This document shows positions 1 through 8,392 of a DNA stretch of 64,000 nt, one piece after another. Where the stretch lies: contig CBDEUQ010000003.1 in NCBI GenBank assembly GCA_965243325.1, forward strand, positions 1,178,001 to 1,242,000, given 5' to 3'. Position 1 is the stretch's first letter. Each line of letters opens with the position of its first letter. Both the position numbers and the translations under genes were made by a program. The DNA comes from JANQOH01 sp965243325. Lineage in GTDB: Bacteria > Pseudomonadota > Alphaproteobacteria > UBA7887. Under the pieces are notes generated by a model. It searched no databases. It was not told where the DNA came from and saw nothing but the letters and a program-made list of their open reading frames with translations.

Positions 1-2
1 CC

Positions 3-485
3 GACGGCGTGTTCCCGATCTTCATCGATCCCAGCCGGCGCGACACTCTCACCGAGTCGCTCGAGCGCGGCTTCGCCGCCGGCGGGCGCGACGCGGCCGC
101 GTTCGACGTGGCACCCTTCGTCTGGGTCAGCATGGGCGACGACATCGACGAGTGCCGCCTGCCGGTCAAGCGCGACCTCGCGCTGTACATCGGCGGCATG
201 GGCGCCCGGACGAAGAACTTCTACAACGACTACGCCAAGCGCCTCGGCTTCGACGCGGCGGCGGCGGACATCCAGAACCTGTTTCTCGACGGACAGCGCA
301 ACGCCGCGGTGGCGGCGGTCCCCGACGCCCTTGTCGACGCCACCTCGCTCGTCGGACCGAAGGAGCACATCGTCGAGCAGCTCGCGGCGTGGAAGGCCGC
401 CGGCGACCGCGGCGAAGTCGACAGCATGCTGCTCCGCGGCGCCTCGCGCGAGGCGGTGCGGGTGATCGGCGAGGCGGTGCTCTGA
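3..485 (+). CDS. LLM-class flavin-dependent oxidoreductase, C-terminal part
   Basis: This is the C-terminal 160 residues of a luciferase-like monooxygenase (F420/FMN) family enzyme; the N-terminus lies before the window. The stretch YIGGMGARTKNFYNDYAKRL and the ending, in which a conserved VGPKEHIVEQL segment precedes a final helix, are typical of the TIM-barrel C-terminus of this family. Such enzymes oxidise or reduce alcohols, aldehydes or redox cofactors with a deazaflavin or flavin in the cytoplasm; the substrate cannot be told. A second, unrelated member of the family lies at 54246-55331. The frame is open from base 3 to the TGA at 483-485, followed by a short gap to the next gene. Confidence 0.8.
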   Translation, partial: DGVFPIFIDPSRRDTLTESLERGFAAGGRDAAAFDVAPFVWVSMGDDIDECRLPVKRDLALYIGGMGARTKNFYNDYAKRLGFDAAAADIQNLFLDGQRNAAVAAVPDALVDATSLVGPKEHIVEQLAAWKAAGDRGEVDSMLLRGASREAVRVIGEAVL

Positions 486-577
486 CGGACCGGCGCAGCG
501 GTCCGCCGTTCCGCTATAGTGAGGCGCCGCGCCGAGGCGCGGATCCATCCAACAGTTTCTGACAAGGAGAGACAGAG

Positions 578-1090
578 ATGCGGAAATTCGGGAAATCGAT
601 CGTTGCCGGGGCCTTCATGTCGGTGCTGGCGGCCGGCGGCGCCAGCGCCGGCGGCCACGGCGGCGATACGTCCATGTCGCTCAAGATGGCGATGGCGATG
701 GCCGACGCGTGCGTCGCGATGGCCGAGGAACAGGGCTGGAAGATCAACGTAGCGATCGTCGACTCCGGCGCCGACCTCGTGGTCTTCCGGCGCCAGGACG
801 GGGCCTTTCTCGGCAGCATCGAGGTGGCGCTGATGAAGGCGCGGACGTCCGCTAACTTCCCGTTTTCGACGGGCTTGATCGCCGAGCTCGTCTACGGCAA
901 GGACGGCAATCCCGGACCGCTTCCCGGCATCGCGCACGTCCCCGGCATCACCGCCTTCGCCGGCGGGCTGCCGGTGGTCAACGCCAACGGCCAGCACCTC
1001 GGCGGCATCGGCGTGAGCGGCGCGTCGTCGAGCGACGACGAACTGTGCGCCCAGGCCGGAATCGACGCGGTGTCCTACATGCTCAAGTAG
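578..1090 (+). CDS. Exported GlcG/HbpS-family protein (DUF336)
   Basis: A 170-residue protein with a cleavable signal peptide (charged start, hydrophobic stretch to about residue 20, AxA-like site ASA before GGHGG). The mature part has the GlcG/HbpS fold signature: a helix rich in Ala-Met, the strand NVAIVDSGADLVVFRRQDGA, a KA motif in LMKARTSANF, and the C-terminal GGIGVSGASSSDDELCAQAG. HbpS relatives bind haem extracellularly and others occur beside glycolate or glycerol genes; the ligand here is unknown. An AAGGAGA ribosome site lies 8 bases before the ATG and a TATAGT hexamer at 515-520 could be its -10 box. It ends just before a strong hairpin. Confidence 0.85.
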   Translation: MRKFGKSIVAGAFMSVLAAGGASAGGHGGDTSMSLKMAMAMADACVAMAEEQGWKINVAIVDSGADLVVFRRQDGAFLGSIEVALMKARTSANFPFSTGLIAELVYGKDGNPGPLPGIAHVPGITAFAGGLPVVNANGQHLGGIGVSGASSSDDELCAQAGIDAVSYMLK

Positions 1091-1096
1091 GCGCCC

Positions 1097-1136
1097 CGGC
1101 TCCGGCCCCGCCGCACGGCCGGCGGGGCCGGAGCCG
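1097..1136. terminator. Long GC-rich hairpin between converging genes
   Basis: A perfect 17-bp stem (1097-1113 with 1120-1136) around a 6-base loop. It sits between the stop of the plus-strand GlcG-like gene and the minus-strand indolepyruvate oxidoreductase, so it can act on both transcripts. There is no clear U-tract, so simple intrinsic termination is not certain. Confidence 0.6.
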
Positions 1137-1192
1137 CATGCGTTATCCGGCGCAGGCGCGCGCGTCGCGCCGCGTTGCCGATCCTTCCGCCG

Positions 1193-4100
1193 TCACGCCG
1201 CGCGGCGGCGGGCGGCGCCCTTCTCGAGCTCGGCGAGCAGGCGAGTCCGCTCCGCGTCGGCGGCGCGGATCGCCCGTTCCTTGACGTGGCCGAAGCCGCG
1301 GATCTGCTCGGGAATCTCGGCGATGGCGACGGAAACCGGCAGGTTTTCCGCCGACAGGCCCGCCGCCAGGCGTTCCACGTCGGCGAGGTAGTCGTCGCGC
1401 AGCCGCCGCTCGGCGCGCCGTTCCCGGGTGTAGCCGAACGGATCCCACGCGGTGCCGCGCAGCCCCTTGAGCCTGGCCAGGCCGCGGAACGCCCACAGCA
1501 TCCAGGCGCCGTACTCGCGCTTTCTCGCCTCGCCGGTGTGCGGGTCGCGGCCGGCGAGCAGCGGCGGGGCGAGGTGGAAGCGCAGCTTGAAATCGCCCTC
1601 GAACGCGGCGTCGATGCGGCGTTGGAACTCGCCGTCCGTGTACAGCCGCGCGACCTCGTATTCGTCCTTGTACGCCATCAGCTTGAAGGCATAGCGCGCG
1701 ACGGCCATCGCGAACGCCCCGCCGCCGCACGCCGCCTCGGCGGCGTGCGCGGATTCGACCGCGGCCTCGTAACGCGCGGCGTAGGCCGTGTCCTGGTAGG
1801 CCGCGAGGAAGGCGGCGCGTCTGGCCACGACGGTCTCGAGGTCGGTGGCGATGTCCTCGACCGCGGCCTGCGGCATCAGCGCCTGCACCGCGGCGATGTC
1901 GTGCGCGGCGAGCCGGCCGAGCCGGAAGGCGCGGACGTTGAACGGGACCGCGACGCCGTTGATCTCGATGGCCTTCTCGATCGCCGCCGCCGACAGCGGC
2001 AGGCCGCCGGACTGGTAGGCGTAGCCGATCATGAAGGTGTTGGCGCCGATGGTGTCGCCGGTCAGCGCCAGCGCGATCCCGGTCGCCTCGATGCGGTGCG
2101 TCCGCGCCTCGCCGACGTGCTCCGCCAGCCCGTGCGCAAGGAAGCTGCCGTCGAGCTTCATGTCGGCATCCATCTGGAAGCCCGGCGGCGGCGTCACCGT
2201 GGTGTTGACCACCGCACGCGTGCGCCCCGGCTCCAGCGCGCGGACGGCGCTCGGAGCCGTCGCCGCCACGATGTCGCAGCCGAGCAGCAGGTCGGCCTCG
2301 CCGAGGCCGATGCCCGCGGCCGGGTCCGCCGCCGGATCGTCGGTGATCTTGAGGTGGCTGTAGACGGCGCCGTTCTTCTGGCTCAGGCCCGTCATGTCGA
2401 ACACCGAGGCGCCCTTGCCCTCGATGTGCGCCGCCATGCCGAGCACCGCGCCGACCGTGATCACGCCGGTGCCGCCGACGCCGGCGATCAGCGTGTCCCA
2501 CTCGGGGTCGGCCTTCGGCAGCGCGGGATCGGGCAGGCCGTCGAACGCGTCCTCCGGCACCGCGGCCGGCGCCGGCTTGCGCGGGCCGCCGCCGTGCACG
2601 GTGACGAAGCTGGGGCAGAAGCCGTTGACGCACGAATAGTCCTTGTTGCAGCTCGACTGGTCGATCTGGCGCTTGCGGCCGAACTCGGTCTCCAGCGGAT
2701 GGATCGACACGCAGTTGGCCTTGGTCGAACAGTCGCCGCAGCCTTCGCACACCAGCGGATTGATGAAGGCGCGCTTCGGCGGGTTCGGGAACGCGCCGCG
2801 CTTGCGCCGGCGGCGCTTCTCCGCGGCACATGTCTGCTCGTAGACGATCCCCGTCACGCCCTCGATCAGGCGCATGTCCCTCTGGACGCGGTCGAGCGCG
2901 TCGCGGTGATGGATGTCGACGCCGGCGGGAACGTCGGACAGGCCGCGGAACTTCTCGGGCGCGTCGGACACGACGACGACCTTCTTCACGCCCTCGTCGA
3001 GCATCTGGCGGGCGATCGTGCCGACGCTCGGCGTGCCTTCGACGGGCTGGCCGCCGGTCATCGCCACGGCGTCGTTGTAGAGCACCTTGAAGGTGATGTT
3101 GGCGTCCGCCTGCACCGCGGCGCGAATGCCGAGCGAGCCGGAATGCACGTAGGTGCCGTCGCCGACGTTCTGGAACACGTGCGGCGTCTCGGTGAACGGC
3201 GCCATGCCGGTCCACGGCACGCCCTCGGCGCCCATGTGGGGCACCGGCAGGGTGTTGCGTTCGGGGATTAGCAGCGCCATGCCGTGGCAGCCGATGCCCG
3301 CCATCGCCACCGAGCCTTCGGGCACCTTCGTCGACGTGTTGTGCGGGCAGCCGGAACAGAAGAACGGCGACCGCACGACGCCGCCCGACAGCGCCGGCAG
3401 GTTGCGTCCGAGGCGCGCGCGCACGGTGGCCAGCCGCTCGCTGGTGCGGGGATCGATCGCGCCGGCGAGATGCAGCCGGTCGCCGATCGCCGCCGCCACC
3501 ATCGCCGCCTCGATCGGCTCGTCGGCGGGGAGCAGCGGCCGACCCTCGGCGTCGCGCTTGCCGATGATCCCAGGGCGCGGCTCGCGGTTGTAGAACAGCG
3601 CCTTCGCCTGGTCCTCCATGACCGGGCGCTTCTCCTCGACGAACAGCAGCTCGGCGCAGTCGGCGGTGAACGCGGCGAGGCCCTCGGGCTCGAGCGGCCA
3701 CACCATCGCCACCTTGTAGACGCCGATGCCGAGCCGCCGCGCCGCCGCGTCGTCGATACCGAGAAGCCGCAGGGCGGCCAGCGTGTCGAGCACCGCCTTG
3801 CCGGCGGTGACGATGCCGAGGCGCGTCGGCCGCTCGGCGCCGAAAACAGGCTTGTCGAGACGGTTGGCCCGGACGTAGGCGTGGGCCCGCGGCAGCTTGT
3901 AGCGCACGATCCGGTTGTCCTGCCCCTGCGGGTCGTACTCGGGGCGGATGTGCACGCCTTCGGGCGCCTCTGGCGCATCGGCCGGCAGGCGGACGGAGAC
4001 GCGGCCGGGATCGACGGCGACGGTCGCGGTTGCGGTGACCGTCTCGTTCACGGTCTTGAAGCCGACGAGCGTGCCGGCGAAACGGGACAGGGCGAATCCG

Positions 4101-4663
4101 TGCAGGCCGAAGTCGAGGTAGTCCTGCACGCTTGCCGGGTAGAGCAGCGGGATGTTGGCGGCGATCATCGCCTGATCGGACTGATGGCCCATCGACGACG
4201 ACTTGCCGGTGTGGTCGTCGCCGCAGACGACGAGCACGCCGCCGTTCGGGTGGCTGCCGGCAAAGTTCGCGTGCTTGAGCGCGTCGCCCGACCGGTCCAC
4301 GCCGGGGCCCTTGCCGTACCAGATGGCGAACACCCCGTCGACCTTGCGTCCGGGCACGAAGTCGAGCTGCTGGGTGCCCCACACCGCGGCCATGGCGAGG
4401 TCTTCGTTGAGTCCCGAGCGGAACAGGATGTCGTTGTCCTCGAGGTAGCGCGACGCCTGCCAGAGAGCCGCGTCGTAGCCGCCGAGCGGCGAGCCGCGAT
4501 AGCCCGACACGAATCCCGCCGTGTTCAGTCCCGCGGCGCAGTCGCGCCGGCGCTGCATGATTGGCAGCCGCACCAGGGCCTGGACGCCGGAAATGAACAC
4601 CCGGCCGTGGTCGAGCGTATACTTGTCGTCGAGCGAAACGCTCAACAAAGCGCCGCCATCCAT
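1193..4663 (-). CDS. Indolepyruvate:ferredoxin oxidoreductase, fused alpha/gamma type
   Basis: A 1156-residue fused 2-oxoacid:ferredoxin oxidoreductase, the normal length for the proteobacterial single-chain form. It would oxidatively decarboxylate aryl- or branched-chain 2-oxoacids to acyl-CoA with ferredoxin as acceptor. The N-terminal half holds the pyrimidine-binding part (SGYRGSPLGGYD near residue 55) and the TPP-binding region (CSGCPHN, then GIGCHGM). It is followed by a Cys-rich ferredoxin-like segment (CEGCGDCSTKANC and CNKDYSCVNGFC) and the gamma-type domain (AGVGGTGVITVG). The ATG at 4663 was chosen because the family N-terminus (VSLDDKYTLDHGRVFISGVQ) starts right after it; the open frame upstream is only a shadow of the enoyl-CoA hydratase. 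The two genes are divergent with a 108-bp gap. Confidence 0.92.
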   Translation of the reverse strand: MDGGALLSVSLDDKYTLDHGRVFISGVQALVRLPIMQRRRDCAAGLNTAGFVSGYRGSPLGGYDAALWQASRYLEDNDILFRSGLNEDLAMAAVWGTQQLDFVPGRKVDGVFAIWYGKGPGVDRSGDALKHANFAGSHPNGGVLVVCGDDHTGKSSSMGHQSDQAMIAANIPLLYPASVQDYLDFGLHGFALSRFAGTLVGFKTVNETVTATATVAVDPGRVSVRLPADAPEAPEGVHIRPEYDPQGQDNRIVRYKLPRAHAYVRANRLDKPVFGAERPTRLGIVTAGKAVLDTLAALRLLGIDDAAARRLGIGVYKVAMVWPLEPEGLAAFTADCAELLFVEEKRPVMEDQAKALFYNREPRPGIIGKRDAEGRPLLPADEPIEAAMVAAAIGDRLHLAGAIDPRTSERLATVRARLGRNLPALSGGVVRSPFFCSGCPHNTSTKVPEGSVAMAGIGCHGMALLIPERNTLPVPHMGAEGVPWTGMAPFTETPHVFQNVGDGTYVHSGSLGIRAAVQADANITFKVLYNDAVAMTGGQPVEGTPSVGTIARQMLDEGVKKVVVVSDAPEKFRGLSDVPAGVDIHHRDALDRVQRDMRLIEGVTGIVYEQTCAAEKRRRRKRGAFPNPPKRAFINPLVCEGCGDCSTKANCVSIHPLETEFGRKRQIDQSSCNKDYSCVNGFCPSFVTVHGGGPRKPAPAAVPEDAFDGLPDPALPKADPEWDTLIAGVGGTGVITVGAVLGMAAHIEGKGASVFDMTGLSQKNGAVYSHLKITDDPAADPAAGIGLGEADLLLGCDIVAATAPSAVRALEPGRTRAVVNTTVTPPPGFQMDADMKLDGSFLAHGLAEHVGEARTHRIEATGIALALTGDTIGANTFMIGYAYQSGGLPLSAAAIEKAIEINGVAVPFNVRAFRLGRLAAHDIAAVQALMPQAAVEDIATDLETVVARRAAFLAAYQDTAYAARYEAAVESAHAAEAACGGGAFAMAVARYAFKLMAYKDEYEVARLYTDGEFQRRIDAAFEGDFKLRFHLAPPLLAGRDPHTGEARKREYGAWMLWAFRGLARLKGLRGTAWDPFGYTRERRAERRLRDDYLADVERLAAGLSAENLPVSVAIAEIPEQIRGFGHVKERAIRAADAERTRLLAELEKGAARRRAA

Positions 4664-4771
4664 GGTTCGCACCCTCGTTCGGCCGTTCGCCCGTTGCCGC
4701 GCCGGAGTGTATAGAAGGCCGCCGGTACGCGCCATGCGGGCGCCGCGCGGCAGACATGAGGGAGAGGCGCG

Positions 4772-5566
4772 ATGACCCAGGACCTGCTCGTTGCCGTCGA
4801 GGATCGGGTGGCGACACTGACCATGAACCGGCCCGACCGGCGCAACGCCATGTCGCCGGCGATGCTCGACTCGATGCTTTCGCATCTGGACCGGCTGGCC
4901 AACGATTCCGCCGTCGGCGCGGTGGTGCTCACCGGGGCGGGCGGCGCCTTCTGCGCCGGCGGCGACGTGAAGGCGATGGCCGAGGGCAGCGAGTTCGTCG
5001 AATCCGACATGGAGGGGAAGGTCCGCTCGCTGCGCCGGTCGATGGAGACGGCGCGCCTGCTGCACGAGATGCCGAAACCGACCATCGCGGCGATTCCCGG
5101 CGCCGCCGCGGGCGCGGGTCTCTCGCTCGCGCTCGCCTGCGACCTCAGGATCGCCGCCGAAACGGCGAAGATCACCACCGCCTTCGCCCGCGTGGCCTAT
5201 TCGGGGGATTTCGGCGGCAGCTGGTTCCTGTCGAAGATCGTCGGCACCGCGAAGGCGCGCGAACTCTATTATCTCGCGCCGGTGCTCAGCGGCGCCGAGG
5301 CGGCGGCGCTCGGCATGGTCAACCGCGCCGTGCCCGCCGACGCGCTCGACGCGGCGGTGCGCGAGACCGCGGCGGCGCTCGCCAACGGCCCCTCGATCAC
5401 GCTCGGCTACATGAAGCGCAACATGAACGCCGCGGAGTACCAGCCGCTCGCGGCGTGTCTCGATCAGGAGGCGATGCACCACACGCGCTGCGGCATGACC
5501 GAGGACCACAAGGAGGCCGCCGCCGCCTTCGTCGAGAAGCGCGCTCCCGTCTTCCGCGGTCGCTGA
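4772..5566 (+). CDS. Enoyl-CoA hydratase/isomerase (crotonase) family protein
   Basis: A 264-residue crotonase-fold protein. The oxyanion-hole segments are clear: GAGGAFCAGGDVKAM near residue 70 and IPGAAAGAGLSLALACDLRI near residue 110. The region that normally supplies catalytic Glu residues reads AYSGDFGGSWFLSKIVG, so the exact reaction (hydration, isomerisation or another acyl-CoA chemistry) is open. The ATG follows GGGAGAGGCGCG, a usable ribosome site. It is divergent from the indolepyruvate oxidoreductase, which produces acyl-CoA, so a shared role in amino- or aromatic-acid breakdown is plausible but inferred. Confidence 0.88.
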   Translation: MTQDLLVAVEDRVATLTMNRPDRRNAMSPAMLDSMLSHLDRLANDSAVGAVVLTGAGGAFCAGGDVKAMAEGSEFVESDMEGKVRSLRRSMETARLLHEMPKPTIAAIPGAAAGAGLSLALACDLRIAAETAKITTAFARVAYSGDFGGSWFLSKIVGTAKARELYYLAPVLSGAEAAALGMVNRAVPADALDAAVRETAAALANGPSITLGYMKRNMNAAEYQPLAACLDQEAMHHTRCGMTEDHKEAAAAFVEKRAPVFRGR

Positions 5567-5754
5567 ACTCACGGCCTTCGGCGCCGTTCCGCGCGGCGAC
5601 CGGCTTTCCCCCGGGGTCCGCTACACACCGCGCGGCGCGCCCGGCGGTTCCAACTGATCGAAACAGGGTCGTTTTTTCTCCCGTATTGCGTTGCAGTCGG
5701 ACGGAATGGTCAACGGTTCCTTCCCCGGCTGCAACCGCAACCGGGAGAACGGAA

Positions 5755-5879
5755 ATGCCCAGAACCACTCTTTAACCGACGCCCGCCTGCGCGCCCTCGC
5801 GCCGCGCGGGACCGCCCGCGACATCCGCGACGGCAAGCTCAAGGGCTTCGGCGTCCGGGTGCTGACGTCGGGCCGCTAG
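5755..5879 (+). pseudogene. Tyrosine integrase, N-terminal fragment (frameshifted)
   Basis: Only the arm-binding start of a phage/island-type tyrosine integrase remains. The segment LTDARLRALAPRGTARDIRD followed by GKLKGFGVRVLTSGR matches the N-terminal DUF4102 domain. An ATG at 5755 after GGGAG starts MPRTTL, but the next codon is TAA; two extra bases near 5772 put the rest out of frame. Homology stops at a TAG formed at the junction with the next insertion sequence, so the catalytic domain is lost. This is likely the scar of an integrated island beginning here. Confidence 0.7.
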
Positions 5880-5973
5880 CCCGGATTTCTCGATCGGTTG
5901 CTGCATCGGGGCTCCGGGTTTGGGATAATGCTTTTTGCAACAAAGGCTTATCCCGGACCGGAGGAAGTCCCCG

Positions 5974-6387
5974 ATGCCCACACACTGTACCGCGGATCGG
6001 TTCGGTTTTGCACCCGTCGAGGGCCGTTCGGTGGTTGCCGCGTTCGATGGCGGGGCGATGGCCTCGGACGCCGGCGCACTGCTGCTTGGCGCCACCGATC
6101 GGGCGGTCGGACTGATCGATCGCTTCGCCGCCTGCTTCGTGAATCGCCGCGATGGGCGGCTGATCGAACACGCGCTGCGCACTCTGGTGGGTCAGCGGGT
6201 GTTCGGCATTGCGCTGGGCTACGAGGATCTGATCGATCACGATGAGCTGCGCCACGATTTGCGATCCTGTTCGAAGAGCGCTTTCCGGCCTCAGCGCGCT
6301 GAGGCCGGAAAGCGCAACGCCCATGGCGCCACTTACACAGACTTTCGGACACACCCCGATTTCCCGCTCGTCAACCGGCCTTTGTGA
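5974..6387 (+). pseudogene. IS1380-family transposase, N-terminal fragment
   Basis: The first about 95 residues match the start of IS1380 transposases: a VVAAFDGGAMASDAGALLL segment, then AVGLIDRFAACFVNRRD and QRVFGIALGYEDLIDHDELR. Homology ends around base 6265, and the rest of the open frame (about 40 residues) is unrelated and reads through a perfect palindrome. The catalytic acidic residues lie further on and are missing, so it cannot be active. The upstream flank (about 5880-5973) has the look of the IS left end (GGGTTTGGGATAATGC). It interrupts the integrase remnant. Confidence 0.75.
6278..6315. repeat. Perfect 38-bp palindrome
   Basis: The two 19-bp halves (6278-6296 and 6297-6315) are exact reverse complements with no loop. 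It starts where IS1380 homology has just ended, so it may mark the deletion junction or be a separate small element. Nothing else in the window matches it by eye. Confidence 0.8.
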
Positions 6388-6390
6388 GCG

Positions 6391-6481
6391 CCCTTCGATA
6401 AGCGGCTTCGCCGCTACTCAGGGTGAGGGAACAATAGAAGCACCCTCATCCCGAGTAGGCGCGACAGCGCCGTATCGAGGG
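6391..6481. repeat. Inverted pair of a 39-bp dispersed repeat
   Basis: Two copies of a REP-like unit face each other: 6391-6429 on the plus strand and 6443-6481 on the minus strand. Each contains a small internal palindrome (GCGGCTTCGCCGC or similar) and the tail CTACTCRGGRTGAGGG. A third copy lies at 17071-17108. Such units are usually scattered between genes and can form stable RNA hairpins; no coding potential. Confidence 0.75.
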
Positions 6482-6491
6482 ACGGCCCGGA

Positions 6492-6872
6492 TTACGGCAA
6501 CAGCGTCTTGTCGAGGAAGAACAGGCCCGTCAGGTAAGAGCGGACAGAGATCAGCCCGTTCGCGTAGTCCACCGCCTCGGAGGAGATGTTGTCGCGCGCG
6601 AGCATCGATCGGAGAACGGACGACACGATTGCCGAGTCCGCCTTCAATGCGGCCAGTATCGCGGCGGCCTCGTCCCCGGCGCCGGGCACCGTGTCTAGGT
6701 CTCCGACGATCGCGGCGGCGGCCTCGTCGAACTGGGTCAGGAAGGCCCGGATATGTGCCCCGTCCGGGCCCGCGCCTTCGTCGCTGCGGCCCTGGGCGGC
6801 GTATGCAAGCATGAACTCGTAGGCTTCCTCGATGCGCTCGATATGCGTCCGAATCGTTTCGGGACCGCTCAT
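6492..6872 (-). CDS. Hypothetical protein next to cytochrome b fragment
   Basis: A 126-residue, mostly helical acidic protein that I do not recognise. It has no signal peptide or membrane segment and no obvious metal motif. Its start codon overlaps the last codon of the upstream cytochrome b fragment by 4 bases (ATGA), so the two were one operon. This suggests it once served that membrane protein, for example as a small subunit or maturation factor. The upstream partner is now broken, so this gene may be an orphan. Confidence 0.6.
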   Translation of the reverse strand: MSGPETIRTHIERIEEAYEFMLAYAAQGRSDEGAGPDGAHIRAFLTQFDEAAAAIVGDLDTVPGAGDEAAAILAALKADSAIVSSVLRSMLARDNISSEAVDYANGLISVRSYLTGLFFLDKTLLP

Positions 6873-7315
6873 GCCTGCCGCTCCGGTGTTCGTTCACGCC
6901 TCCAGGTTTCGCACCCCAGCATCATTGTCGCAAGCAGCCGCCGGTGCTCCGGCAGGAAGGCGAAATAGATATGCAGGATAAAGAAGAAGATCAGCACCAG
7001 CGACGCCGCCCCGTGGCAGACGTAGACGACGCCCCAGTCCCGGTCGGAGAGGATCGCCGGGTCGCGGCGCCAGAGAGGCGTATCGATCTTGGCGAGCATG
7101 ATGCAGCCCGTGACCGCGAGGACCAGGATCGTCGCCGCGACCGACCAGTGATAGAGCTTCTGGTTGACGTCGTACTTGACCGTGCCGTCCTCGGGCTCGC
7201 GCTTGAAGGCGACCCGCAGGTCATGCCCCGTCGGCATCATCGACCGGACGCCGTGCATCAGGAACCCCTGGTATAGGTGGAAGACGATCGCCGCGGTCAA
7301 GAGGACGCCGAAAAT
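6869..7315 (-). pseudogene. Di-haem cytochrome b (b561/formate dehydrogenase gamma type), 5' truncated
   Basis: About 148 codons of the C-terminal part of a membrane cytochrome b. Visible are one helix containing QKLYHWSVAATILVLAVTGC and another, VCHGAASLVLIFFFILHIYF. The histidines in the helices (YHW, CHGA, LHIYF) are probable haem ligands. Reading upstream, the frame runs FGVLLTAAIVFHLYQGF and hits a TGA at 7316-7318, so the N-terminal helices are missing. A TTG at 7300 could start a short product, but a functional cytochrome is unlikely. It probably carried electrons from a periplasmic dehydrogenase; the break lies just before the molybdenum enzyme operon. Confidence 0.7.
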
Positions 7316-7380
7316 TCAGTGAATTGGGACCCAATCGAATCGAGCCCCGAGCACGGGCAGGGACGAAGACCTCCATGCCC

Positions 7381-8370
7381 TCAGGCGAGCGAGCGTGCCG
7401 CGCGGGCCGCGAGGTTGCCCATCAGCGGGATCTTGAAGTGGTTGAAGTTGAGCGCCTTGGCGCCGCGCGCCGCGACCCTTTGCGCGAGCCTCTCCAGCCC
7501 CGGCCCGGCCTTCTCCCCCTTCATGAGATCCTCGACCTCGGTCAGGCGCCTCGGTGTGCACTGCACACCGCCGCAGGCGATGCGCACATCCATCACCATG
7601 CCGCCCTCGGTCCTGGCCGCCATGGCGATGCTCACCAGGGCGAAGTCCCAGGTCTCGCGGTCGGCGATCTTCTCGAAATAGAACCTGGCACCGGCCCATT
7701 TCTTCGGCAGGCGGATCTCGGTGAGGATGTCGCCCGCCTCCAGAACCGTCATCCGCGTGATGTCGACATCCGGCCCGATGAAGAACTTCTCCGCCGGCAC
7801 GGTACGCATTTTGCCGCCGCGCGAGATCGCCATCTCCGCCCCCAGCGCGACCAGCGCCGGCGCCGTGTCGGACGGCGTCACCGCGACGCAGCGCACCGCC
7901 TCGAACAGCGCATGCTCCCGGTTCATCGCGGTCGGCGTGTTGGCGTAGCAGGTATTGCCGCCGGCGCGGTAACACGGGAAGCCGTCACGGTAGTAGGTGC
8001 AGCGCGTGTCCTGCGAGACATTGCCGCCGATGGTGCCCGAATTGCGGATCTGCGGGCTCGCCACCTTGGCTGCGGCCTGCACGAGCAGCGGGAAACCGTC
8101 CCGCAGCACCTTGCTGTCCTCGATCTCCGTCAGCGTGGTCGCCGCGCCAATGGCGACATGATCGCCGCCGTCGCGAATGCCGCGGAGTTCCTTGAGCCCG
8201 CTAACGTCGACGACGGCCTTGGGCTGCTTGTGCCGGTCCTTGAACCAGTCGAAGCTGTCCTTGCCGCCGGCGACGATCCAGGCGTCCTTGCCGTGCTCGC
8301 CCAGAAGTTTCGCCGCATCCTCCAGGCTGGCGGGCGTGTAGAGGTCGAATGCGTGCATATAGTCGGTCAT
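7381..8370 (-). CDS. Molybdenum hydroxylase FAD-binding subunit with extra FeS loop (PaoB-like)
   Basis: A 329-residue FAD subunit of the xanthine dehydrogenase family. The FAD-binding signatures are VAGGKDS near residue 33 and RNSGTIGGNVSQ near 109. Unlike plain family members it has four cysteines at about 124, 133, 141 and 161 (RCTYY, FPCYR, NTCYA, VRCVA). This is the loop that carries an additional [4Fe-4S] cluster in PaoB/YagS and 4-hydroxybenzoyl-CoA reductase beta. It would pass electrons between the 2Fe-2S subunit and FAD. It is the last gene of a three-gene operon, 22 bp after the large subunit; there is no signal peptide. Confidence 0.88.
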   Translation of the reverse strand: MTDYMHAFDLYTPASLEDAAKLLGEHGKDAWIVAGGKDSFDWFKDRHKQPKAVVDVSGLKELRGIRDGGDHVAIGAATTLTEIEDSKVLRDGFPLLVQAAAKVASPQIRNSGTIGGNVSQDTRCTYYRDGFPCYRAGGNTCYANTPTAMNREHALFEAVRCVAVTPSDTAPALVALGAEMAISRGGKMRTVPAEKFFIGPDVDITRMTVLEAGDILTEIRLPKKWAGARFYFEKIADRETWDFALVSIAMAARTEGGMVMDVRIACGGVQCTPRRLTEVEDLMKGEKAGPGLERLAQRVAARGAKALNFNHFKIPLMGNLAARAARSLA

Positions 8371-8392
8371 TGGGCTGCCTCCATTCCGCCCG

